From Azomonas agilis (GTDB lineage: Bacteria > Pseudomonadota > Gammaproteobacteria > Pseudomonadales > Pseudomonadaceae): DNA of 64,000 bases. Position 1 is the stretch's first letter; each line of letters opens with the position of its first letter. This document shows positions 17,219 through 30,045 of this stretch, piece after piece. Location of the stretch: assembly GCF_007830255.1 (NCBI RefSeq), contig NZ_VLKG01000004.1, positions 1-64,000 of the forward strand, written 5' to 3'. Under the pieces are notes generated by a model. That model searched no databases. It was not told the origin of the DNA and saw only the letters and a list, made by a program, of their open reading frames with translations. The position numbers and the translations under genes were made by a program.

Positions 17219-17770
17219 TCATTTATTCTGCACCAGCCAACGCTTGAGTAAGGGTTCAAGCTGCTCTAAAGGCTGATAACCGTTGGTCAGAAGAGCCAAT
17301 TGTCCCTTAGCTTCAGCCAGTAGTGTTGGGAAACCCGCAATGCCTAAATTCTCAACCCAGTGGAAGTCATCTAAGGTCGCGTTACGCATTTCCTCACTGT
17401 CAAACAGTTGCGCAAACTGCGCTGCTTCCAAACCTACGCGCTCAGCCAACTTAACCAACAGGTTAGGGCGCATGATATCCATACCCTTTGAATGAAAGCC
17501 TTGTTGTAGCTGAATCACAAAAGGCAATACTTTGCTTGGATCCAAAGAGCGAGCACTGACGATGGCTCGGCATGGTGGCTCATTATCATAGATGGTCAGC
17601 TCAATAGAACCTGTTCCCTTCTCACCTTCATGACGCAAACCACCTGCAACAATCTGTAGAGACATACCTTCTGCCTCCGCAATCTCGGCTAGCCTTTGCA
17701 ATACCGGCATAAACGCAAAGCACCAGGAGCACAGTGGGTCCATAACATAAATTAAACGACGGGCCAGCAT
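17219..17770 (-). CDS. DsbA-family (FrnE-like) thiol oxidoreductase
   Basis: A 183-residue thioredoxin-fold protein with the active-site motif DPLCSWCFAF near residue 11 and no signal peptide, so it is probably cytoplasmic. GGLRHEGEKG and FPTLL (cis-Pro) are recognisable. Members of this group usually have about 205-220 residues; the stretch between GGLR and NEPPCRA is roughly 30 residues shorter than I would expect. The ATG follows GGAGATT with good spacing. Its neighbour upstream on the same strand is the BolA-like gene, 42 bp away. Confidence 0.75.
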   Translation of the reverse strand: MLARRLIYVMDPLCSWCFAFMPVLQRLAEIAEAEGMSLQIVAGGLRHEGEKGTGSIELTIYDNEPPCRAIVSARSLDPSKVLPFVIQLQQGFHSKGMDIMRPNLLVKLAERVGLEAAQFAQLFDSEEMRNATLDDFHWVENLGIAGFPTLLAEAKGQLALLTNGYQPLEQLEPLLKRWLVQNK

Positions 17771-17812
17771 GTGAATCTCCTAAAACAGACAACAAGGCAA
17801 AGAAAAATAACC

Positions 17813-18106
17813 CTAATGGCTTCCAGCACACACTGGGGATTCAGGAGCTGAGCTACGAGCGCTCCACTCCTCCAAAGTGTAAGCATGGATAGCTAGGGCA
17901 TGTATTTTTGACATCCAATGCCCCAAAGCTGCGTACACAACCCTATGCCTCTGCACAGGGTTTAGACCAACAAACTTAGGGCTAACCAGTGTCAATTTAT
18001 AATGGGACTCATGGCCATTGGCGTGGCCATCGCTTTCATCGACCAGATCAATATACTGTGGGTTAAGCGCCTGTAGTGCCGAGAGCAGATGTTCACGCCG
18101 AGACAT
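17813..18106 (-). CDS. BolA-family protein
   Basis: A 97-residue protein with the class II KH-like BolA fold. The pattern is an N-terminal helix, DLVDESDGHANGHESHYKLTLVS, the family motif GLNPVQRHRVVYAAL, and a C-terminal IHALAIHAYTLEEW strand. BolA proteins pair with monothiol glutaredoxins to handle [2Fe-2S] clusters and affect envelope and stress responses. The conserved His in KIHALAIHA is present. The ATG follows CGGAGAAAC. It sits in a minus-strand group with the DUF2059 gene upstream (12 bp) and the DsbA-like gene downstream. Confidence 0.85.
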   Translation of the reverse strand: MSRREHLLSALQALNPQYIDLVDESDGHANGHESHYKLTLVSPKFVGLNPVQRHRVVYAALGHWMSKIHALAIHAYTLEEWSARSSAPESPVCAGSH

Positions 18107-18118
18107 AATGTTTCTCCG

Positions 18119-18619
18119 TTACTTTTTCTTAGGACTCAGCTCAAGCACCATCTCATCTAGCAACTTATTAACCTCGGGGGCAATACCCTCCAAGCGGCTT
18201 TGGGCCATTTGTGCTGAACGATGATTTAATTCAGGCAAGCGTGCCAACATCTTGCGCCCCAAATCAGACTGGTAGAAATCCACCATTTGTTTTAGTTCTG
18301 ACTCGGTGAACTCGTCCATGTACAACTTAACCAGACTGGGCTTTAACTGATCCCAACCAATGGCTTTATCCAAGGTAGCATTCGCTTTAGCCTGATAGCG
18401 CTCTAACACAACACGCTGATTATTGGCCGCCTTCGCTTCCGCAAAACCTTTAGCAAACATCTGCTGCACTTGGGCATATACTGGAGTAGCAAGATGCTGT
18501 GCATTGGTCAAGGTTAATAAACGCTCTGCATTGGCCGCATGGTTAGCAGCATCAGCCTTCACTTGCACACTAAACAGAACTACCAATACAGCAATAAGAC
18601 TCTGCTGGATAACACGCAT
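18119..18619 (-). CDS. Secreted DUF2059 protein
   Basis: A 166-residue protein with a clear signal peptide (residues 1-22, ending VKADA) and a helical DUF2059 domain. The domain motif LYMDEFTESELKQMVDFYQSDLGRKML is typical. The family is periplasmic and of unknown function. It is probably the first gene of a short operon with the BolA-like and DsbA-like genes. It is divergent from fumC, about 100 bp apart. Confidence 0.8.
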   Translation of the reverse strand: MRVIQQSLIAVLVVLFSVQVKADAANHAANAERLLTLTNAQHLATPVYAQVQQMFAKGFAEAKAANNQRVVLERYQAKANATLDKAIGWDQLKPSLVKLYMDEFTESELKQMVDFYQSDLGRKMLARLPELNHRSAQMAQSRLEGIAPEVNKLLDEMVLELSPKKK

Positions 18620-18718
18620 AACAAAACCCTAGGGGACAAAGACTGCATTGTGCGCTTACCCCTTGTTAGGCTCAAGGTGAATACGGAGCCTAGATACCCC
18701 GACTGAAGGAGAATAATC

Positions 18719-20113
18719 ATGGTCCGCATTGAAAGCGACAGTCTCGGTACGGTGGAAGTCTCAGAATATGCTTACTGGGGAGCACAAACCCAGCGCTCGT
18801 TGAGTAACTTTGTTATTGGTGATCAATGCATGCCTTTGGAGGTCATCCACGCCCTAGTACTGATCAAAAAATCAGCCGCTCGCATCAATGCCCGCTTAGG
18901 ACTCATCCCTCCACAGGTGGCTCAATTGATTGAGCAAACCACAGATGAAATTCTAACGGGCCAACATGACACTCAATTTCCACTCCTAGTTTGGCAAACC
19001 GGTAGTGGTACTCAAACGAATATGAACGTAAATGAGGTGATTGCAGGTCGCGCTAACGAGATAGTGACTGGCGAACGCGGGGGTAAAAAACCGGTACACC
19101 CCAATGACCATGTAAATTTTGCTCAAAGCTCAAATGACTGCTTCCCCACTGCGATGCATATCGCAGCCGTGAGAGCTATACATCATCACTTACTGCCCAC
19201 ATTGGCTGAATTGATAGAAGGTTTAGATGCCAAGGCCACGCAGTATAAACACCAGCTAAAAACAGGCCGCACCCACTTGATGGATGCAACCCCCATTACC
19301 TTTGGCCAAGAGCTGTCGGCCTTTGTCAGCCAACTGAAGGGATCTGAACAAGCCATTCAACGAGCACTCACTCCAGTCTATGAGTTAGCTCAAGGAGGCA
19401 CTGCTGTGGGTACAGGGCTTAATGCCCCTCTTGGTTTCGGGGAAGCCATCGCCCACGAGCTGGCCATGCTTACCGGTCTCCCCTTTACTTCCGCGCCTAA
19501 CAAGTTTGCAGCTCTAGCAGGACACGAACCGCTGGTTAATCTATCAGGAGCGTTAAAAGCGCTAGCAACTACTCTGATGAAGTTGGCAAATGACCTACGG
19601 TTACTGGGTTCTGGCCCGCGCGCAGGATTTGCTGAAATCCGCTTACCTGCTAATGAGCCAGGTAGCTCCATTATGCCGGGTAAAGTGAACCCAACCCAGT
19701 GTGAAGCCCTATCTATGGTGGCCTGCCAAATTATGGGAAATGATGCAGCGCTTAGCTTTGCGGCAAGCCTAGGCCAGCTTCAACTCAACGTCTTCAAGCC
19801 CGTTATTATTTACAACTTACTGCAGTCCATCCGACTGCTAGCGGACAGTTGTCACAATTTTAACCTGCATTGCATTGAGGGAATGGAGCCTGATCCTAAA
19901 AAAATGGAGGAATATCTGGAGCGCGGCTTAATGCTGGTCACCGCACTCAATCCTCACATTGGCTACGACAAATCCGCCGAGATTGCCAAAAAAGCCTACG
20001 TTGAACACCTAACATTGCGAGAGGCAGCCCTACAGTTAGGATACCTAAGCGAACAGCAGTTTGATCAATGGGTGCGGCCTGAAAAAATGCTTGAAGCGGG
20101 ACAATCTGGTTAA
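18719..20113 (+). CDS. fumC: Class II fumarate hydratase FumC
   Basis: A 464-residue, iron-free fumarase that interconverts fumarate and L-malate in the TCA cycle. The superfamily signature appears as [11 protein letters not shown], with the catalytic Ser in its loop. Other conserved blocks are [18 protein letters not shown] and [10 protein letters not shown]. The full length fits E. coli FumC (467). The start follows GAAGGAGA. As a class II enzyme it tolerates oxidants and low iron, unlike the Fe-S fumarases, which fits the Fur/iron theme nearby only loosely. Confidence 0.96.
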   Translation: MVRIESDSLGTVEVSEYAYWGAQTQRSLSNFVIGDQCMPLEVIHALVLIKKSAARINARLGLIPPQVAQLIEQTTDEILTGQHDTQFPLLVWQTGSGTQTNMNVNEVIAGRANEIVTGERGGKKPVHPNDHVNFAQSSNDCFPTAMHIAAVRAIHHHLLPTLAELIEGLDAKATQYKHQLKTGRTHLMDATPITFGQELSAFVSQLKGSEQAIQRALTPVYELAQGGTAVGTGLNAPLGFGEAIAHELAMLTGLPFTSAPNKFAALAGHEPLVNLSGALKALATTLMKLANDLRLLGSGPRAGFAEIRLPANEPGSSIMPGKVNPTQCEALSMVACQIMGNDAALSFAASLGQLQLNVFKPVIIYNLLQSIRLLADSCHNFNLHCIEGMEPDPKKMEEYLERGLMLVTALNPHIGYDKSAEIAKKAYVEHLTLREAALQLGYLSEQQFDQWVRPEKMLEAGQSG

Positions 20114-20137
20114 CCCATGCTGTGTGCTGTTACCAAC

Positions 20138-20162
20138 ACGGCTGAGCCAAAAGCTCAGCCGT
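20138..20162. terminator. Hairpin between fumC and the SGNH hydrolase gene
   Basis: ACGGCTGAGC (20138-20147) pairs perfectly with GCTCAGCCGT (20153-20162) around CAAAA. Neither side has a good T-run, so it may end both convergent transcripts weakly. Confidence 0.55.
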
Positions 20163-20181
20163 TAATAAACATCCCAAGACT

Positions 20182-20991
20182 TTAGTGGTTGTTTTTTAGC
20201 AGACCGTTAGAAATTAGTACTGCTAAACACTGATTATGTTTCTCGGTTAAACGTAGCATGTCTGGGCCTGCAAATTCCGGTAAGGCAAAATCGCCTGATA
20301 AAGCCATAGCTTTCATCAGCTCATAGCGTGGAATAATGGGGACATTCATACGCTGCGCCAAACTAAGCAGCATTGATCTATACTGCTGATAGTGCGGATA
20401 GCGCTCTTGACGTGGAAACCAAGGCAAGTCCATCAAAGCTACATCAATACCTGCAGCCTTAGCTTGCTCTATGCCCTTTCGTAATACTCTGGCCAAACGG
20501 TCTCGCCCGGTATTGACCAACATATCCATAACCACCGTATCCCAAATCAATAAAGTAGGACGCTCCTCTAAAACATCTTCATCCAAACGCTGGAGCATAT
20601 CGTAAGCAGTCTGCCCACCAATCCCCTTATTCACCACCACAACTTTATAAGTAGGCAAAGCATCTTGTAGCTCCTGAGCAAGCGCGGCTGGATAGCTGCC
20701 ATCGTTTGAGTCCGGCCCAGCCCCTTCAGTAGTCGAAGACCCTAAAACCACAATTTTTAGTGCATTGTGTTCTCTAAACTCACGCGCTGTAGTAGGAAAT
20801 GAAGGCTTAAAGGTTTCCTCTGCTTTTCCTAACCAATTACGACACTCATAAGCAAAATCAACATCGCCTGACTCAGCCGCAACCACTGCACCACTAAAAA
20901 AAACTGATGCTAATACTAAGGCTTGGACAGCACAGGAGCTAAGGGCAAAGTACGACGCGCCCCTCCCAACCCTGGCAGTGATTGATACCAT
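20182..20991 (-). CDS. Secreted SGNH/GDSL-type hydrolase
   Basis: A 269-residue protein with a signal peptide ending near AVVAAESGD. The nucleophile block reads VVLGSSTTEGAG, and the C-terminal Asp/His block is likely GPDMLRLTEKH. These place it in the SGNH hydrolase superfamily, probably a periplasmic esterase or acyl-modifying enzyme. I chose the ATG at 20989-20991, which follows AGGAG at about 10 bases; this overlaps the end of the upstream opgC-like gene by 76 bp, so the two are probably coupled. An earlier ATG at 21039 would put an Arg/Trp-rich extension before the signal. Confidence 0.75.
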   Translation of the reverse strand: MVSITARVGRGASYFALSSCAVQALVLASVFFSGAVVAAESGDVDFAYECRNWLGKAEETFKPSFPTTAREFREHNALKIVVLGSSTTEGAGPDSNDGSYPAALAQELQDALPTYKVVVVNKGIGGQTAYDMLQRLDEDVLEERPTLLIWDTVVMDMLVNTGRDRLARVLRKGIEQAKAAGIDVALMDLPWFPRQERYPHYQQYRSMLLSLAQRMNVPIIPRYELMKAMALSGDFALPEFAGPDMLRLTEKHNQCLAVLISNGLLKNNH

Positions 20992-22085
20992 GACAGAAAG
21001 GCTCCTAACCCAAACAATAAGGTGCCGCCAGTTATACAAATAATAAGCTGCATCTCAAGACTATAAGCGGTTTCTGCCATCAAAATCTGGCCCATAATGG
21101 ATAAAACCGTTCCAACACAGAAAACGGCCAAAGAATGTCGCCCCATGCTGGCTAAACCTCGGCAGACCCAAGAGCGTAAAAACAAAGCGTGGCTTGATAT
21201 CAAGCTACAAAAAATCCAAACTAACGCTAAAAGATGGACAATTCGCACCACGGATTGATTCATTTTATCATTACTTAAATGAATAACATCAACCCAGTGC
21301 TCAAACAACGGCCAATTTAAAGAGCCCATTGTGTAGGTTTTAATAAACCCCAATCCTAATACTACAAGTATGGCAAGCGCTGTTAATAATCGGGATTTAA
21401 TTAATATATATCCTTGATCCATAGCATGGCCGATCAAAACCCCAAAAGTAAAAACCAACTGCCAAGCCAAAGGATTAAAGAACCAGCCACCTCCAAAACG
21501 ATCAGGAAAATTAAGGCTCCAATGTACTGCTGCTTGCCAAATGCTTAAAGAAACCAACAACCCAAAAATAGGATGAATACGAACTAACCAATAAACCAAT
21601 GGAAATACAGCAAGTAGCACTATGTATAAAGGTATGATATTCAAAAAGCTGGGCTGATAGACTAAAGTCAAAACATCTAATAATGCACTGACAGGATCAA
21701 TCAGAAACGGCTGAATGTTGATTACCTCAACATAAAGGGGGTTTTGTGTTTTGCTAATAGCAAAGAATATAACCCCGCAAGCGATTAAAAACACCATTAA
21801 GTGCGCAACATACAAAGTCCAGACCCGTGCAACAATCCGTAAAACACCTACAGCTAATCCACGCTGATTAATAAGACGACCGTAAGCCAATACCGCAGAC
21901 ACTCCTGCCAAAAGCACAAAAACCTCTGATGAATCTGAGAATCCAAAATAATAAGGTGTATATTGAGATATAATATTGCCCGGCATATGGTTAATAAATA
22001 TAATTAACAATATCAAACCACGAACCACATCAATTCGTAAATCCCTAGCAGGTTTATTAACAGTAGCTTCCGGCAGGCTTTTCAT
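20916..22085 (-). CDS. OpgC-like membrane acyltransferase
   Basis: A 389-residue protein with about ten membrane helices. The N-terminus RDLRIDVVRGLILLIIFINHMPG is characteristic of the OpgC family (acyltransferase 3-like), whose founding member succinylates osmoregulated periplasmic glucans. The conserved FGFSDSSEVFVLLAGVSA block follows. An ATG three codons inside a GTG-initiated frame was chosen (22085). The partly overlapping SGNH hydrolase gene downstream suggests a two-gene system that adds or removes acyl groups from a periplasmic or surface glycan. I see no glucan synthase (opgGH) in the window. Confidence 0.8.
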   Translation of the reverse strand: MKSLPEATVNKPARDLRIDVVRGLILLIIFINHMPGNIISQYTPYYFGFSDSSEVFVLLAGVSAVLAYGRLINQRGLAVGVLRIVARVWTLYVAHLMVFLIACGVIFFAISKTQNPLYVEVINIQPFLIDPVSALLDVLTLVYQPSFLNIIPLYIVLLAVFPLVYWLVRIHPIFGLLVSLSIWQAAVHWSLNFPDRFGGGWFFNPLAWQLVFTFGVLIGHAMDQGYILIKSRLLTALAILVVLGLGFIKTYTMGSLNWPLFEHWVDVIHLSNDKMNQSVVRIVHLLALVWIFCSLISSHALFLRSWVCRGLASMGRHSLAVFCVGTVLSIMGQILMAETAYSLEMQLIICITGGTLLFGLGAFLSWYQSLPGLGGARRTLPLAPVLSKP

Positions 22086-22164
22086 AAAATACACACTATT
22101 AAATAAAAAATCGAAACCTTAAATTAACCAGCCTAACAGCCCTAATCAGGCTGGTCTTAAGATA

Positions 22165-22593
22165 TTAAAACGGCTTAACCACCACCAAAATAACTATAAC
22201 CAATAAAAACAATACGGGCACTTCATTAAACCAACGATAAAAAATATGCCCTTGTGTATTATTTTCTTGTGCAAACTTTTTGACCATCTGCCCACATATA
22301 AAGTGATACCCTAATAACAATGCGACTAAAAGCAGCTTTATATGCAACCAAACCCCCATCGAAAAAAAAGCAGGGTTTATTTTCACAATAGCCAAACCAA
22401 AGACTAGGGTAGCGATCATAGAAGGCATCATAATCCCCCTATATAACTTGCGCTCCATAATGCAAAAACGCTCACGGCTTGGCTTATCTTCAGCCATCGC
22501 GTGGTACACGAATAAACGAGGTAAATAAAAAAGCCCAGCAAACCAGCACACCATGGCAATAATGTGTAATGCTTTTAACCAAAGGTACAGCAT
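22165..22593 (-). CDS. hemJ: Protoporphyrinogen IX oxidase HemJ
   Basis: A 142-residue, four-helix membrane protein with the HemJ pattern: WLKALHIIAMVCWFAGLFYLPRLFVYH near the N-terminus, the ERKLYRGIMMPSM segment, and a central GVWLHIKLLLVALLLGYH. It oxidises protoporphyrinogen IX to protoporphyrin IX, the penultimate step of haem synthesis. The conserved His of helix 1 and a Lys of helix 3 are present. The ATG at 22591-22593 follows AAGGA at 8 bases, so I preferred it to an ATG six codons upstream. No other haem gene is adjacent. Confidence 0.88.
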   Translation of the reverse strand: MLYLWLKALHIIAMVCWFAGLFYLPRLFVYHAMAEDKPSRERFCIMERKLYRGIMMPSMIATLVFGLAIVKINPAFFSMGVWLHIKLLLVALLLGYHFICGQMVKKFAQENNTQGHIFYRWFNEVPVLFLLVIVILVVVKPF

Positions 22594-22666
22594 ATCAGAA
22601 TCCTTATACATTCATCTGTAATAAACCAGGCACAAAGAATGCCTTGATTTGGTTTTTTCTGCTGTA

Positions 22667-24154
22667 TTAATCCTTTTCAAAAGCCTTCTCTAAGGCATCA
22701 TTTAAAGCCCGCAGTACCTTTACACGCGCAAAGCGCTTATCGTTAGCCTCAACCAAAATCCAAGGCACTTTATCGGTACTGGTTCGCTCTACCATATCTT
22801 CTACGGCATCAATGTAAGCGTCCCATTTTTCTCGATTACGCCAATCATCTTCGGTAATCTTAAAACGCTTAAAGGGAATTTCCTCCCGCTTTTTAAAGCG
22901 TTGATACTGTGTATCTTGGTCGATAGCCAACCAAAACTTAAGCAAGACTACCCCTGATCGGGTCAAACTCTCTTCAAAATCGTTGATTTCACTGTAAGCA
23001 CGCAGCCAGTCTGCCGGGTCGATTAACTCCTCAACACGCTCTACCAAAACGCGCCCATACCAAGAGCGATCAAAGATGCTAAAGCGGCCGAGTGGCGGAA
23101 TATGCCGCCAAAAACGCCACAAATAGGGTTGAGCTCGTTCTTCATCCGTTGGGGCACCAATAGGGACAATGCGATATTGACGCGGATCTAAAGCAGCCGC
23201 GACTCGTCTGATAGCACTTCCTTTACCCGCAGCGTCATTGCCTTCAAAAGCAGCTACCAACGCATGTTTCTTCATTCGTTTATCACGCATTAAGGATGCT
23301 AAACGAGCTTGTTCTGCTGCCAAGAGTTGGTTGTATAAACTTTTTTCTAAACTCTGCGTTAAATTGAGGCTATCAAGTAAGCGTTTTTGGTTCAGGCTAG
23401 AGACTAAGGGAGCTGTATGTGGCTGAGGTACGCGCCTTTGCTGGGTCTTTAAAGCCGCTTGTAGGCCATCTAACAAAATCCTACCCACTGATAGGCTGCG
23501 GTAATAATGATCTACCCCCTCGATCACATACCAAGGTGCGAAATCTCGGCTAGAACGTTGTACAACCCGTGCCCCATGTCGTACAAACCTATCGTAGATT
23601 TTTGACTGTTTCCAATCCAGCGGACTAATACGCCAACTGTGCAGAGGATCGTCTTTTAACTCTTTCAAGCGTGCATTCATCTGCCGCTTGGAGAGATGAA
23701 ACCAAAATTTGAAAATCAGAGCGCCTTCATCACACAGCATCTGCTCCATAACCATGGAGCGATCAATGAGTTGATCCAACTCTGTATTATCAATATTGCC
23801 TTCAACTCGATTGTGGAGCATCTGGCTATACCAGTTACCGAAAAAAATCCCCATGCGGCCTTTGGGAGGTAACTGTCGCCAATAACGCCATGCGGGTGGG
23901 CGTGCTAACTCTTCATCGGTTGGCCAATCAAAGGTACTTACTTGAATTAAGCGAGGATCCATCCACTCATGCAGTAGCTTAACCGTCTCGCCCTTACCTG
24001 CCCCCTCAACACCATTAATGAGGATCAGAACCGGAAATCGAGCCTGTTGTTTTAATTCGTACTGCGCCTCTAATAAAGCCTCACGCAAGACGGGAACCTG
24101 CGTTTCAAAAATATGCTTATCAATGGCATGGCCTAACTCAGCAGACTCAAACAT
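22667..24154 (-). CDS. pap: Polyphosphate:AMP phosphotransferase (two-domain PPK2)
   Basis: A 495-residue protein made of two fused PPK2 domains. The first has a P-loop NGVEGAGKGETVKLL near residue 48; the second has EGNDAAGKGSAIRRVA near residue 305. Each is followed by PTDEE and WRYWRQLPP / WRFWRHIPP blocks and a FDRSWYGRVLVERVE or FFGNWYSQML segment. Class II PPK2 enzymes of this build use polyphosphate to turn AMP into ADP; length matches the Pseudomonas enzyme. The ATG at 24154 follows GAGGAG at 8 bases; a longer start 29 codons upstream was rejected for lacking such a site. It is next to the small-RNA region. Confidence 0.88.
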   Translation of the reverse strand: MFESAELGHAIDKHIFETQVPVLREALLEAQYELKQQARFPVLILINGVEGAGKGETVKLLHEWMDPRLIQVSTFDWPTDEELARPPAWRYWRQLPPKGRMGIFFGNWYSQMLHNRVEGNIDNTELDQLIDRSMVMEQMLCDEGALIFKFWFHLSKRQMNARLKELKDDPLHSWRISPLDWKQSKIYDRFVRHGARVVQRSSRDFAPWYVIEGVDHYYRSLSVGRILLDGLQAALKTQQRRVPQPHTAPLVSSLNQKRLLDSLNLTQSLEKSLYNQLLAAEQARLASLMRDKRMKKHALVAAFEGNDAAGKGSAIRRVAAALDPRQYRIVPIGAPTDEERAQPYLWRFWRHIPPLGRFSIFDRSWYGRVLVERVEELIDPADWLRAYSEINDFEESLTRSGVVLLKFWLAIDQDTQYQRFKKREEIPFKRFKITEDDWRNREKWDAYIDAVEDMVERTSTDKVPWILVEANDKRFARVKVLRALNDALEKAFEKD

Positions 24155-24376
24155 TAAAAACTCCTCAGAAGCCAAGGTATGACCCTCGACTAGCACACAA
24201 GGTTCAGTGTGCCACCTTAATGCAGAAATCAACCTAAGCACCAGCCTGGCGATCTAGCACGGGAATTTAATCACAGATTAATGAGTAAGCTGTAAGCGGC
24301 CTGCTTAGAACACACCAGCAGAACTAAGCTCTGAGGAAGAAATGGCTTTCTGACTTTCAAGCAGAAAAATAGGCTT

Positions 24377-24521
24377 CATAAAAGACAATAGGGCGGAGAA
24401 ACTCCGCCCTATACTTCCATGTTCCCTTTATATCCTACAGTCAATCCTGACCACTCCAAATCCTTTATGGAGTCCTGATACAGTGAACTTTCCTGTTCAC
24501 CCGGTTATCCCTGACCACGTT
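24377..24521 (-). ncRNA. CsrB/RsmY/RsmZ-like regulatory RNA (predicted)
   Basis: Read on the minus strand, this 145-nt stretch has about eight GGA motifs outside stems (5' to 3' near 24510, 24493, 24475, 24463, 24447, 24435, 24425 and 24418). Two lie in textbook hairpin loops: GTGAAC-AGGAAA-GTTCAC (24500-24483) and ACTCCA-TAAAGGATT-TGGAGT (24473-24453). Several are AGGA, the favoured CsrA/RsmA contact. It ends in a GC-rich terminator. A TTGCAG-16 bp-TATTAT promoter (24553-24526) would start it near 24520. About 180 bp upstream of that start is a GacA-type palindrome. Such RNAs titrate RsmA/CsrA and switch on secondary metabolism, storage and biofilm genes. No reading frame of note is present. 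Confidence 0.8.
24388..24412 (-). terminator. Terminator of the RsmY/Z-like RNA
   Basis: ATAGGGCGGAG (24388-24398) and CTCCGCCCTAT (24402-24412) form an 11-bp perfect stem with a 3-base loop. On the minus strand it is followed by TGTCTTTT, a modest U-run. Confidence 0.75.
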
Positions 24522-24691
24522 TTTAATAATAAAGATTTTATATGTCTCTGCAATGACAGAGATCACAGTTTTAAGGTTTGGCCAAAAGGCCCTAGCATCA
24601 ATACATAAAATAATTAATCATATAAAACAATAACATAGATAAAAAGCCAATCCGTTTCCGACACAGCAATCAGCATTTTACCTACAAAAAA

Positions 24692-24709
24692 TGTAGGGTT
24701 TTACCTACA
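24692..24709. promoter_or_regulatory. GacA-type upstream activating box
   Basis: TGTAGG-N6-CCTACA is a perfect inverted repeat that matches the GacA/UvrY consensus TGTAAG-N6-CTTACA with one symmetrical change per arm. Its centre is about 180 bp upstream of the predicted start of the small RNA, the distance known for rsmY/rsmZ promoters. An extra CCTACA half-site is at 24681-24686. It lies between the cysG stop and the RNA. Confidence 0.75.
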
Positions 24710-24762
24710 AAAAAGAGCGTATTTATGTAGTTATAGATACAATAAAAGACATCTATTTAACA

Positions 24763-26142
24763 TCACTTGCCTTGAAACCATGCCAGCTTGCTACGCAACT
24801 GAACCACTTCACCAATAATCAATAGAGTGGGAGCCTTAACAGGGTGTTGCGTAACCAGAGTAGGTAGCTCCATTAACGTACTGCATAATACCTTTTGGTC
24901 GGGGGTCGTTCCCTGCTGTATCAAAGCTACAGGGGTAGTCGCGGCTCGACCATGGGCTATCAGCTGCTGACAGATTTCTGGCAAGCCCACCAAACCCATA
25001 TAAAAGACCAACGTTTGCCCAGATACACTTAATTCAGCCCAAGGCAGATTGCAGGTACCGTCCTTAAGATGGCCCGTTACAAAACGCACAGACTGAGCAT
25101 AATCACGATGCGTTAAGGGAATACCGGCATAGGCTGCACAGCCACTGGCAGCGGTAATACCGGGAACGACTTGGAACGGAACTCCGTAAGCGGCCAGCTC
25201 TTCGATTTCCTCACCGCCTCGGCCAAAGATAAAGGGATCCCCGCCTTTTAGACGCAGCACTCTTTTTCCTTGCATAGCGAGTTGCACCAACTGCTGATTG
25301 ATTTCCTCTTGAGGCAACGCATGTTCAGAGCGCTGTTTTCCCACATACAGACGATCCGCGTCACGCCGACAGAGATCCACAATAGCTGGGTTGACCAAAC
25401 GGTCATACAGCACTACATCAGCCTGCTGCATTAAGCGCAGAGCCCTGAAGGTCAGAAGATCAGGATCACCGGGGCCAGCCCCCACCAGATAAACCTCTCC
25501 AACTGATTGATTTTTAACGCCCTCTAGCTTAGCCAAGAGCTGTTGTGCGGCCTCATCCAATTGCCCTGCAAAGACGCGCTCGGATATGTCGCTTTGAAAC
25601 ACTTCTTCCCAAAAAATACGGCGCTGCTTCACCTCAGGAAAACGGGCTTTCACTTGGGCTCGGAAACGTCGGGCAAGCTCAGCCAAGTGTCCGTAAGCCG
25701 CAGGGATCAAGGTTTCAAGACGCGCACGGACTAAACGGGCCAATACCGGAGCATCCCCCCCGCTGCTGACCGCTACCATCAAGGGAGAGCGATCAACAAT
25801 AGCCGGAAAAATAACACTGCATAGGGCCGGAGCATCCACAACATTCACAGGAATTCCTAGCGCTTGGGCTTGGGCTGATACTTGAGTATTTAGCGGGCCA
25901 TCATCCGTAGCAGCCACCACCAAACTACAACCCTGAAGGTCATCCACCACATAGGCACGGACATGCACCTGTCCCTGGTCTTGCAATAGCTCCTGCACAG
26001 CGGGCAGCACAGAAGGTGCTATAAGCCGTACCCAGGCACCCGCCTCAAGCAACAGGCGGGCTTTACGCAAAGCAACTTCGCCGCCGCCCACCACCAATAC
26101 CGTGCGACCCCTGAGGTTATGGAACAGCGGTAAATACTCCAT
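24763..26142 (-). CDS. cysG: Siroheme synthase CysG (trifunctional)
   Basis: A 459-residue fusion. The N-terminal 150 residues hold the precorrin-2 dehydrogenase/ferrochelatase with the nucleotide motif [17 protein letters not shown] short dimerisation region follows. The C-terminal half is the uroporphyrinogen-III methyltransferase, with [28 protein letters not shown] and the [17 protein letters not shown] block. It makes sirohaem for sulfite and nitrite reductases. The start codon lies 2 bp after the serS stop, so serS and cysG form an operon, as in Pseudomonas. Confidence 0.95.
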   Translation of the reverse strand: MEYLPLFHNLRGRTVLVVGGGEVALRKARLLLEAGAWVRLIAPSVLPAVQELLQDQGQVHVRAYVVDDLQGCSLVVAATDDGPLNTQVSAQAQALGIPVNVVDAPALCSVIFPAIVDRSPLMVAVSSGGDAPVLARLVRARLETLIPAAYGHLAELARRFRAQVKARFPEVKQRRIFWEEVFQSDISERVFAGQLDEAAQQLLAKLEGVKNQSVGEVYLVGAGPGDPDLLTFRALRLMQQADVVLYDRLVNPAIVDLCRRDADRLYVGKQRSEHALPQEEINQQLVQLAMQGKRVLRLKGGDPFIFGRGGEEIEELAAYGVPFQVVPGITAASGCAAYAGIPLTHRDYAQSVRFVTGHLKDGTCNLPWAELSVSGQTLVFYMGLVGLPEICQQLIAHGRAATTPVALIQQGTTPDQKVLCSTLMELPTLVTQHPVKAPTLLIIGEVVQLRSKLAWFQGK

Positions 26143-26144
26143 GC

Positions 26145-27446
<1,302 letters not shown>

Positions 27447-27605
27447 TCAGCTAAGCGATAAAAACTACGGTTAGCTTATCAGTTTAGCGAGTACCTGCCC
27501 TAGATTGAATGCCGTTGCAGCGGTAGGAAGATTTAGAGGGGATTCCTGCAAATCCGACAGCAACCCTCTATGAGCTGCTGTCAGATTCAGTAAAGTGCAC
27601 CAGCA

Positions 27606-29837
<2,232 letters not shown>

Positions 29838-30045
29838 CTATCCTCACTTATTGTTGCCATTTTGTAGAGGAATACAGTCCCTACAGCCAAGGAAATCCGT
29901 TGGCCTATACTTTAGTTAAGTCGCAATTGTCGGGGCTGGAGGTAATTTAAATTTATAAGATAGATCAGAAAAACTAATAGCCTGATAAGGATGGGCAGGA
30001 CAGGTGATGATGCCTTAGATCAGCACCCATCCATCCTCAGACTAA

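Noticed and set aside
24541-24570. Palindrome TCTCTGCAATGACAGAGA as an operator
   Set aside because: TCTCTG/CAGAGA is a short inverted repeat upstream of the small RNA promoter; it could be a binding site but nothing ties it to a known regulator.
27551-27587. Terminator after katG
   Set aside because: An imperfect inverted repeat (AATCCGACAGCA/TGCTGTCAGATT) is present but without a T-run; evidence too weak to call.
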